Below are positions 9,248 to 15,455 of a stretch of 15,455 bases of DNA, in pieces. The translations under genes were made by a program, and so were the position numbers. This DNA comes from SHZI01 sp049290495 (GTDB lineage Bacteria; Pseudomonadota; Gammaproteobacteria; Steroidobacterales; GCA-2729495). Location: the NCBI GenBank assembly GCA_049290495.1, contig JBATNV010000074.1, positions 1 to 15,455 of the forward strand, in the 5' to 3' direction. The notes beneath the pieces were generated by a model, which worked only from the letters and a program-made list of their open reading frames with translations, had not been told where the DNA came from and searched no databases. Numbering within the stretch: position 1 is the first letter of the stretch; the number at the start of each line of letters is the position of its first letter.

Positions 9248-10243
9248 ATGAGCAGCAGTAAAAAGGCCCCCGGTGCGCCTGTCAGTGTGGTAGTGATCGG
9301 TGTCGAGAACCTCGATGCGTCGCTGAAGTTCTATGCCGGTACGCTCGGTCTCAACATCGCGAAGACCTGGACGTGGCAAGGGCCTGACTTCGAGCGTTAC
9401 TGGAAGCTGCCTGCGGGCAGCAAGGCGCGCTGCGCGTTCCTTGAGCACGGCACTGACCCCGTTGGGCGCATCCAGCTTATGGAGTTTGATGCTCCCAACC
9501 GGAAACTGGTGCGGCCGCCGAATATTCGCCGCGCCACGGGTCTCTTCAACCTGAACATCTACGCCAGCGACATCAAGAAGGATTACGAGCGGATCAAGGC
9601 GCAGGGCTTTACCTTCTGGAGCGAGCCGGCGCACAACAAGTTTGGTCCGGTGGTCGGCGAAACGCTGGAGGCGTCCTTCGATGCGCCGGACGGTGTGGTG
9701 ATCAACCTGATTCAGCTGCTCACCGAAGATCCGAAGACGGTGATCGGGCGCATCGTCAGCTTCGTATCCAGATACGGCCGCACACCGACCGGTTTCACGT
9801 CGGTGGTGACGACGGCGGCTACCGTATCCGATATGGAGAAGGCGCTGGCCTTCTATTACGGCCCGCTGCACATGTCGCTGTTCATCGAGTCGGTTCTGCA
9901 GGGTGCAGAAACGAATCGCGCCCTGAGCCTGCCCGAGCATGCACAGACCCGCAGCGTGATCATCCAGGGCGATCACGAGTACGGCAAGATTGCGCTCGCA
10001 ACGCCGATGAATTACGAGGTTCCGAGCCTGGTGCCGGATGCTGTGCCGCCAAATATCGGTTACCTGGCCCAGTCATTCGAGGTGCCTGACCTCGACGAAA
10101 CGGCGCGTGGTGCTGCCGCCGTCGGTGCCGAAGTCTTCTCGGGACCGATGGAGATCGAGCAGCCTGGCCGGGGCAAGTGCAGGACGATGATCGTCCGCAA
10201 CCCGGGCAGCGGGTTCCTGCAGGAACTGTTTCAGGTCTTATAG
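9248..10243 (+). CDS. Two-domain VOC (glyoxalase/extradiol dioxygenase fold) protein
   Basis: A 331-residue cytoplasmic protein made of two VOC modules, residues about 13–158 and 183–329. Each has the usual opening (VVVIGVENLDASLKFYAGTLG; SVVTTAATVSDMEKALAFYYG). The two-module layout and length are like type I extradiol ring-cleaving dioxygenases. However, the His-His-Glu metal ligands are mostly not seen: the first is replaced near F183/T184, the second near YLAQSFEV (272–279), and only E326 in FLQELFQ remains. Catalysis by the classical iron mechanism is therefore doubtful; it may bind a ligand or use other residues. ATG 9248 is supported by GGAGG at 9234–9238. It lies 137 bases before the molybdoenzyme genes on the same strand, which suggests a shared pathway. 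Substrate unknown. Confidence 0.85.
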   Translation: MSSSKKAPGAPVSVVVIGVENLDASLKFYAGTLGLNIAKTWTWQGPDFERYWKLPAGSKARCAFLEHGTDPVGRIQLMEFDAPNRKLVRPPNIRRATGLFNLNIYASDIKKDYERIKAQGFTFWSEPAHNKFGPVVGETLEASFDAPDGVVINLIQLLTEDPKTVIGRIVSFVSRYGRTPTGFTSVVTTAATVSDMEKALAFYYGPLHMSLFIESVLQGAETNRALSLPEHAQTRSVIIQGDHEYGKIALATPMNYEVPSLVPDAVPPNIGYLAQSFEVPDLDETARGAAAVGAEVFSGPMEIEQPGRGKCRTMIVRNPGSGFLQELFQVL

Positions 10244-10380
10244 TCGCCAGGCGCCCGACCGGCCCAGCGCGTTGATAATTGCTAGGAAGTTTCTGGGTCG
10301 GGACACCGTAGAATCGGACACGTATAAAAGCGATGCAGGCCGCAAAGCAGCGGTTTTCGCGTCAGGTTCAGGAGAGTGGC
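10244..10380 (+). promoter_or_regulatory. Spacer before the molybdoenzyme genes with imperfect direct repeat
   Basis: The 137-base gap holds an imperfect tandem repeat, TCGGGACACCGTAGAA (10298–10313) and TCGGACACGTATAAAA (10314–10329), each ending in a -10-like hexamer (TAGAAT, 10309–10314; TATAAA, 10323–10328). No good -35 sits at the right distance from either. It could be an activator-dependent promoter or binding sites for a regulator. The Shine-Dalgarno AGGAG (10370–10374) lies 6 bases before ATG 10381. Confidence 0.4.
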
Positions 10381-13338
10381 ATGAAATTATCAGTGATATT
10401 GTGGGGCATCCCGCAGTCCATGCGCGCATGCGCCGCTGTGTACCCGAAGTTTGCGGAACGCCTCAAAGAGCGTGATTGCATCGCGCAGTTCCAGCTGAAA
10501 GACCAGCCCAAGGGCCGCTGGATACAGCTAAAGAACGGCAAGATCTCGAGTCGCGCGGGTATCCACGAAAATCCTGATTTCAGGCTCTTCTTCAAGAACG
10601 AAAAGATTGCTGCGAACTTCCTGACGCCGCCCTTCGACCAGCTGGAACGCATCGATGCGGCCAAGAACTTCAAGCTGACCATGCAGGGGCCGGATGCCCT
10701 GGTGGACTGGTTCATGGCGCTGGTTGCGAGCATGGAGTCCTATACCTGGACCAGCGGCACCGACATGGGCAACGGGGTGATGCGCTACACGAACGGCACC
10801 AACGGTGGACCCATCTTCGTCTACGTGAAGGACGGCAAGATCCTCCGCACCACACCGATGGACCTCGACGACAGCGATGCGGGCTCTTACACGATCGAGG
10901 CGCGCGGCAAGACCTTTGTGCCGCCGCGCAAGACGACGCTCGCGGCGCACGGCCAGTGTCAGAAGTCGATGGTCTATTCGAAGAACCGCATTCTGAAGCC
11001 GATGAAGCGGGTCGACTTTGATCCGCATGGCGAGCGCAACATCCAGAACCGGGGCAAGTCGAAGTTTGTCGAGATCAGCTGGGAAGAAGCGCTCAATATT
11101 GTTTCTGGTGAAATCAAGCGCTGCAAGGCAGTTGGCCCGGGCGCTATCTGCGTGTCCAACGGCTCGCATCACCAGTGGGGCAACTTCGGTCATTATCTCA
11201 GTGCCTTTAACCGCTTCTGGAACCTGATCGGCACCACCAAGCTGGTGCACAACCCCGACAGCTGGGAAGGCTGGTTCTGGGGCGCGATGCATCACTGGGG
11301 TAACAGCATGCGTCTCGGCGCAGCCGAGCCCTATGGCACGGTTGAAGACTGTCTGAAAGAAGCCGACATGATGGTGTTCTGGTCCAGCGACCCGGACGCG
11401 AGCTACGGTTTCGAGGGCACGCAGCGCCGCCGCTGGGCCAAAGAGCTCGGCATCAAGATGGTGCACATCGACCCGTACATGAACCACACGGCTGCACACC
11501 TCGGTGGCAAGTGGTTCTCGCCCAAGCCCGGTACGGATGCGGCATTCGCGCAAGCGCTCTGCCACGTCTGGATTACCGAAGGGACCTACGACAAGGAGTT
11601 TGTGGAGAAGCGCACGACGGGCTTCGCGGAATGGAAGGCCCACGTGCTCGGTGAGGACGACGGTATCGCCAAGACCCCCGAGTGGCAGGAAACTGAAACC
11701 GGTATCCCGGCACGCGAGGTGCGGGCACTGGCCCGCGAGTGGGGCAAGAAGAAGACCTATCTCGGTGTCGGTGGCTGGGGTTGCGGTGTAGGCGGTGCCT
11801 GCCGCGGGCCGACCGGCACGCAGTGGGCGCGGATGATGACCATCCTCGGTGCCATGCAGGGCATGGGCCGGCCAGGCTCCAACTTCGGCAACCTGCAGTT
11901 CGGTGCGCCGGTCGATATGAACTTCTATTTTCCCGGCTATGCCGAGGGCGGCATGTCAGGTGATCTGGCCTACAGCGCCAACTCGACCAACAACTATCAG
12001 CGCATGCCGCACATCATCACCATGAGCACGGTGAAGCAGGCGATCCCGCGGATGTGGCTGCCCGAGGCGATCACCCAGGGCAAGGCGATGGGCTACCTGA
12101 CCGCGGTTGATTCTGTGCAGGGCCAGTTCTTTCCTTTTGGCTATCCCTCGCCCGGCCATGTGCCGGTAGAGATGCTCTACAAGTACGGCAGTGCCTCCTT
12201 CGGCACGATGGTCAACGGAAATCGCTGGGTCAACATGTACCAGCATGAGAACCTGAAGTTCGTCGTGAACCAGTCGGTCTGGTGGGAAGGCGAGACGCCC
12301 TATTCGGATGTCATCCTGCCGGCGTGTACGGTGTTCGAGCGCTGGGATATCGGCGAGTGGTACAACGTTGGCCCGGCCTATGTGCACCACATGTATTCGA
12401 TGAACAACCATCGCGTGATCTCGATGCAGCACAAGTGTATCGAACCGCTCGGTGAGTCGAAGTCTGACTACGATATCTTCCTGGCGATTGCCGAGAAGCT
12501 CGATATGGGCGCGATTTACTCCGAAGGGGGTAACTCCGAGTTCGAGTGGTGCAAACGCGCATTCGATTCATCGGATATGGCGAAGAATATTTCCTGGCGC
12601 CAGTTCCTGAAGAAGGGTTACTACGTCGTACCTCCGGAGCCCGAAGGCTCGCGAGCACCTACAGCCATGAAATGGTTTTATGAAGGCCGCAAAAAAGATG
12701 TGCCAGAGCCGTATCCGCTGCCGTCGGACTTCGTGAGCAACTACGGTGAGGGCCTGCAAACGCCGTCGGGTAAATACGAGTTTGTGCCGACCACGCTGAA
12801 GCGCTTCAGTGATCCGGAGCGTCCGCCGATGAACAAATACATGCGGACCTTCGAGAACCCCGAGAACAACCCGGAACTGGCGAAGTACCCCCTGCAGTTG
12901 TTGTCACCGCATTCGCGTTACCCCTTCCATGTCATGGGTGATGATGAAGGCTGCTTCCTTCGGGATATCCGCGAGCATCGCGTCAAGATCGGGGAACACT
13001 ATTACTTCGTGGCGCGTGTCAGTCCTGAGGATGCGAAGGCGCGCGGCATCAAGGACGATGACCTGATCCGGCTGTGGAATGACCGCGGCTCCGTTGTTTG
13101 TGCGGCGCAGGTCACCGGCCGGCTGCGGCCTGGTGTAGTCAGCGCCTCGACCGCATCGGCTGAATACCGACCGATGGGCGAGCCTGGCAAGTCAACCGAC
13201 CTGGGTGGCTGCGTTAACCTGCTTAACTCAAGTAAATCCATCACCCCGAAAAGCCATGGTATCGCGCCGAACACGACACTGATCCAGTTCGAGAAGTGGA
13301 CCGGCGTGGATACCTGGAAACCGGCGGAGGTCGCCTGA
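10381..13338 (+). CDS. Transhydroxylase-like molybdopterin enzyme, catalytic subunit with N-terminal SCP2-like domain
   Basis: A 985-residue protein of the DMSO reductase family, with strong resemblance from residue 135 to the end to the large subunit of pyrogallol-phloroglucinol transhydroxylase (AthL, 875 residues). Related resorcinol hydroxylases (RhL) add an OH group to phenols without oxygen. The segment SHHQWGN (262–268) matches the active-site His of AthL (His144, here H263). NPDSWEGW (291–298) matches its Asp174, Mo-ligand Ser175 and Trp176 (here D293, S294, W295). FYFPGYAEGG (515–524) covers the Tyr404 region. No N-terminal iron-sulfur cysteine motif or Tat signal is present, as in AthL, so the enzyme is cytoplasmic. 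Residues 1–120 are extra and read as an SCP2-type lipid-binding domain (WIQLKNGK, NPDFRLFF, IDAAKNFKLTMQGPDAL). ATG 10381 is chosen for its AGGAG ribosome binding site; the upstream ATG 10333 lacks one. The small subunit gene follows after one base. Confidence 0.9.
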   Translation: MKLSVILWGIPQSMRACAAVYPKFAERLKERDCIAQFQLKDQPKGRWIQLKNGKISSRAGIHENPDFRLFFKNEKIAANFLTPPFDQLERIDAAKNFKLTMQGPDALVDWFMALVASMESYTWTSGTDMGNGVMRYTNGTNGGPIFVYVKDGKILRTTPMDLDDSDAGSYTIEARGKTFVPPRKTTLAAHGQCQKSMVYSKNRILKPMKRVDFDPHGERNIQNRGKSKFVEISWEEALNIVSGEIKRCKAVGPGAICVSNGSHHQWGNFGHYLSAFNRFWNLIGTTKLVHNPDSWEGWFWGAMHHWGNSMRLGAAEPYGTVEDCLKEADMMVFWSSDPDASYGFEGTQRRRWAKELGIKMVHIDPYMNHTAAHLGGKWFSPKPGTDAAFAQALCHVWITEGTYDKEFVEKRTTGFAEWKAHVLGEDDGIAKTPEWQETETGIPAREVRALAREWGKKKTYLGVGGWGCGVGGACRGPTGTQWARMMTILGAMQGMGRPGSNFGNLQFGAPVDMNFYFPGYAEGGMSGDLAYSANSTNNYQRMPHIITMSTVKQAIPRMWLPEAITQGKAMGYLTAVDSVQGQFFPFGYPSPGHVPVEMLYKYGSASFGTMVNGNRWVNMYQHENLKFVVNQSVWWEGETPYSDVILPACTVFERWDIGEWYNVGPAYVHHMYSMNNHRVISMQHKCIEPLGESKSDYDIFLAIAEKLDMGAIYSEGGNSEFEWCKRAFDSSDMAKNISWRQFLKKGYYVVPPEPEGSRAPTAMKWFYEGRKKDVPEPYPLPSDFVSNYGEGLQTPSGKYEFVPTTLKRFSDPERPPMNKYMRTFENPENNPELAKYPLQLLSPHSRYPFHVMGDDEGCFLRDIREHRVKIGEHYYFVARVSPEDAKARGIKDDDLIRLWNDRGSVVCAAQVTGRLRPGVVSASTASAEYRPMGEPGKSTDLGGCVNLLNSSKSITPKSHGIAPNTTLIQFEKWTGVDTWKPAEVA

Positions 13339-13339
13339 G

Positions 13340-14185
13340 ATGGCCAAAAAATGGAACATGATCGTCGATGTTGAGCGCTGCAATAACTGCCGCGCCTGCT
13401 TCCTGGCGGTCAAGGACGAACACACCGGCAATGATTTTCCGGGCTATGCGGCGGAACAGCCGGCGATGGGTGCCAACTGGCTGAATATTGAGCGCAAGGA
13501 GCGTGGCAGCTATCCGGTCGTCGAGGCGCACTTCATGCCGGTCATGTGCAATCACTGCGATGATGCGCCCTGCATGAAGGCCGCAAAGAACGGTGCGGTT
13601 AGCAAGCGAGCCGACGGTATCGTCATCATCGATCCCGAAAAGAGTAAAGGCCAGAAGCAGATCGTCGAGGCCTGCCCCTACCGCGCGATTTCCTGGAACG
13701 AGGAAAAACAGATTCCACAAATATGGATCTTTGATGCGCATCTGCTCGACCAGGGCTGGAGCCAAACCCGTGTTGAACAATGCTGTCCTACCGATGTGTT
13801 CAGGTCTGTGAAGGTCGAAGACGAGGAGATGCAGCAGATCAGGGAGCAGGAGGGACTGGAAGTCTTGCAGCTGGAGCTCGGCACGAAGCCCCGCGTGTAC
13901 TACAAGAACCTGCATCTGATGACCAAGTCCCTGGTCTGTGGCTCAGTGGCGGCTGATATCAATGGCGTTGACGAATGCGCCGAGGGTGCGCAGGTCGTAC
14001 TCAAACAGGATGGTCGCGAACTCGGTCGCGCGACGACCGATACCTTCGGTGAGTGGAAGATCGACAAACTGGAGCCGAACAGCGGCAAATACCAGCTGGA
14101 AATCAGCAGCGTATCAGGCCGTTTCTCGATGGAGTTTGAGCTCGGTGGCGAGAGCCGCTATCTCGGCGTCATGAAACTCGCGTGA
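13340..14185 (+). CDS. Transhydroxylase-like iron-sulfur subunit with C-terminal beta domain
   Basis: A 281-residue partner of the preceding subunit, closely like the small subunit of pyrogallol transhydroxylase (about 274 residues). Residues 1–155 are the ferredoxin-type part. C14, C17 and C20 form C-x2-C-x2-C; C70, C73 and C78 form C-x2-C-x4-C; C112 (ACPY) and C148/C149 (QCCPT) follow. In the transhydroxylase pattern three [4Fe-4S] clusters need twelve Cys. Here V24, W129, D132 and R144/V145 stand where four would be, so two clusters are likely. The segment EEGLEV/LGTKPRVYYKNL (170–191) is a strong family match. Residues 197–281 form the Cna-B/transthyretin-like beta domain also found in AthS. 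No Tat signal is seen. A GGAGGT ribosome binding site (13326–13331) lies inside the end of the upstream gene, and translation is probably coupled. Confidence 0.92.
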   Translation: MAKKWNMIVDVERCNNCRACFLAVKDEHTGNDFPGYAAEQPAMGANWLNIERKERGSYPVVEAHFMPVMCNHCDDAPCMKAAKNGAVSKRADGIVIIDPEKSKGQKQIVEACPYRAISWNEEKQIPQIWIFDAHLLDQGWSQTRVEQCCPTDVFRSVKVEDEEMQQIREQEGLEVLQLELGTKPRVYYKNLHLMTKSLVCGSVAADINGVDECAEGAQVVLKQDGRELGRATTDTFGEWKIDKLEPNSGKYQLEISSVSGRFSMEFELGGESRYLGVMKLA

Positions 14186-14191
14186 GTACAA

Positions 14192-14232
14192 AGTGGACGC
14201 TACTCGTTTCGCAAGAAACGGTAGCGTCCACT
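14192..14232. terminator. Strong hairpin between convergent genes, possible bidirectional terminator
   Basis: AGTGGACGCTAC (14192–14203) pairs perfectly with GTAGCGTCCACT (14221–14232). After one unpaired T, an inner stem CGTTTC/GAAACG closes on a GCAA tetraloop (14211–14214), a stable GNRA type. The total is about 18 base pairs. It fills the 70-base gap between the iron-sulfur subunit gene (rightward) and gdhA (leftward), so it could end or protect both transcripts. There is no T-run on either side, so classical intrinsic termination is not certain. A related copy, GCGTCCGCTTT (14241–14251), lies just to the right. Confidence 0.7.
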
Positions 14233-14255
14233 CCAGGTAAGCGTCCGCTTTAAGA

Positions 14256-15455
14256 TCAGATCAGGCCGTGGGCGACCATAGCCTTGGCAACTTTTATGAA
14301 GCCGGCGATGTTGGCACCGACCACGTAGTTGCCTTTCGCTCCGAATTCCTCGGCGGTCTCCCAGCAGTTCTGGTGAATGTTCTTCATGATCTCGGCGAGG
14401 CGCTTCTCTGTGTACTCGAAAGTCCAGGAGTCGCGGCTGGCATTTTGCTGCATCTCCAGTGCGCTCGTTGCCACGCCGCCGGCGTTCGCTGCCTTGCCTG
14501 GACCGTAGGCGATGCCAGACGCCAGAAACACCTTCACGCCCTCAGGCGTGGTAGGCATGTTGGCGCCTTCGCCGACCGCGATGCAGCCGTTCTTCACCAG
14601 TGTGGCTGCGTCCTTGCCGTTGATCTCGTTTTGCGTGGCCGATGGCATGGCAACCTGGCAGGGGATGTCCCAGATGTTCCCGCCGGCCACGTACTTGGCA
14701 TGCTTGTGGTACTCGATGTAATCCTTGATCCGGCGGCGCTCGCGCTCCTTGAGTTGTTTTACCAGCTCAACATCGATGCCGTTCTTGTCCTGGATTACTC
14801 CGTCTGAGTCGGAGCAGGCCACTACCTTGCCGCCAAGCTCGTGAATTTTCTCGATGGTATAGATCGCGACGTTGCCAGAGCCAGAGACGATGCAGGTCTT
14901 GCCCTCAAAGCTGTCCTTGCGGACTTCCAGCATCTCCCTGACGAAATAGGTGGTGCCATAGCCAGTGGCCTCGGTGCGCACCAGCGATCCGCCGTAGCCC
15001 AGACCCTTGCCGGTCAAAACGCCTGCCTCATAGCGCGAGGTGAGCCGCTTGTACTGGCCAAACATAAAGCCGATTTCGCGGCCGCCGACACCGATGTCGC
15101 CGGCAGGCACGTCGGTGTACTCGCCGATATAGCGCATGAGCTCCGTCATGAAGCTCTGGCAGAAGCGCATGACTTCATTATCGCTCTTGCCCTTGGGGTC
15201 GAAATCCGAGCCGCCCTTGCCGCCGCCGATCGGCAGCCCGGTCAATGCGTTCTTGAAGATCTGCTCGAAGCCGAGGAACTTGATGATGCCGAGGTATACA
15301 GAGGGGTGAAAGCGCAGACCACCCTTGTAGGGGCCGAGCGCGCTGTTGTACTGGACACGAAACCCGCGGTTGATCTGCACCTCGCCACGATCATCCTGCC
15401 ACGGAACCCGGAAGATGATCTGACGCTCTGGTTCGCAGATACGCTCGATTATCTT
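14256..15455 (-). CDS. gdhA: NADP-type glutamate dehydrogenase, partial (start outside window)
   Basis: The visible 399 residues cover all but about the first 50 of a hexameric glutamate dehydrogenase (E. coli GdhA has 447). The enzyme makes glutamate from 2-oxoglutarate and ammonia in the cytoplasm. Present are the substrate-binding segment SALGPYKGGLRFHPS, the catalytic-lysine loop GGGKGGSDFDPKGKS, PAGDIGVGGREIGFM with the catalytic Asp, the Rossmann motif SGSGNVAIY, and the conserved tail segments ATQNE, GANMPTT and PGKAANAGGVATS. The reading frame runs on past a GTG at 15380 to the window edge with clear homology (ERQIIFRVPWQDDRGE), so that GTG is not the start. NADP preference is inferred from overall likeness to E. 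coli GdhA. It is transcribed toward the molybdoenzyme genes. Confidence 0.97.
   Translation of the reverse strand, partial: KIIERICEPERQIIFRVPWQDDRGEVQINRGFRVQYNSALGPYKGGLRFHPSVYLGIIKFLGFEQIFKNALTGLPIGGGKGGSDFDPKGKSDNEVMRFCQSFMTELMRYIGEYTDVPAGDIGVGGREIGFMFGQYKRLTSRYEAGVLTGKGLGYGGSLVRTEATGYGTTYFVREMLEVRKDSFEGKTCIVSGSGNVAIYTIEKIHELGGKVVACSDSDGVIQDKNGIDVELVKQLKERERRRIKDYIEYHKHAKYVAGGNIWDIPCQVAMPSATQNEINGKDAATLVKNGCIAVGEGANMPTTPEGVKVFLASGIAYGPGKAANAGGVATSALEMQQNASRDSWTFEYTEKRLAEIMKNIHQNCWETAEEFGAKGNYVVGANIAGFIKVAKAMVAHGLI

Noticed and set aside
10528..11643. 371-residue open frame antisense to the molybdoenzyme catalytic subunit
   Set aside because: The plus strand carries conserved active-site motifs; the antisense frame has no domain and no ribosome binding site of note.

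Overview
The window reads as chromosomal DNA of a moderately GC-rich gammaproteobacterium. Three things point that way: a mutY–yggX–tRNA-Phe block of the kind found in Pseudomonas and its relatives, GC-rich hairpin repeats of the REP type known from Pseudomonas and Xanthomonadales, and gammaproteobacterial-type Kup, KatG and GdhA proteins. Genus cannot be fixed from the sequence alone. No insertion sequence, integrase, phage gene or CRISPR array is visible.

Left part (1–5030). A tRNA-Gly(CCC) is followed closely by a small protein with an HExxH zinc-peptidase signature and a small exported cysteine-containing protein. On the opposite strand lie a response regulator with REC, GGDEF and EAL domains (c-di-GMP turnover) and a Kup-type potassium transporter.

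Middle part (5160–9166). mutY (A/G mismatch glycosylase) and yggX (iron/oxidative damage protein) are followed by tRNA-Phe and a catalase-peroxidase with a signal peptide. All three proteins deal with oxidative damage. Two REP-like hairpins sit here: one partly duplicated at the mutY stop codon, and one inside the leader of tRNA-Phe. Their stems differ by a compensating base-pair change.

Right part (9200–14250) is the most unusual region. A double-domain VOC protein, preceded by a perfect 12-bp inverted repeat, is followed by a two-gene molybdoenzyme. Its catalytic and iron-sulfur subunits closely resemble pyrogallol-phloroglucinol transhydroxylase (AthL/AthS) and the resorcinol hydroxylase type. 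Two features set it apart. The catalytic subunit carries an extra N-terminal domain of about 120 residues that reads as an SCP2-type lipid/sterol-binding domain. The iron-sulfur subunit has lost what look like the four cysteine ligands of exactly one [4Fe-4S] cluster. I infer an oxygen-independent hydroxylase or transhydroxylase for a hydrophobic phenolic or steroid-like substrate; the substrate itself is unknown.

The right edge holds most of gdhA (NADP-type glutamate dehydrogenase), convergent with the molybdoenzyme genes and separated from them by a very strong hairpin. The start of gdhA lies outside the window.
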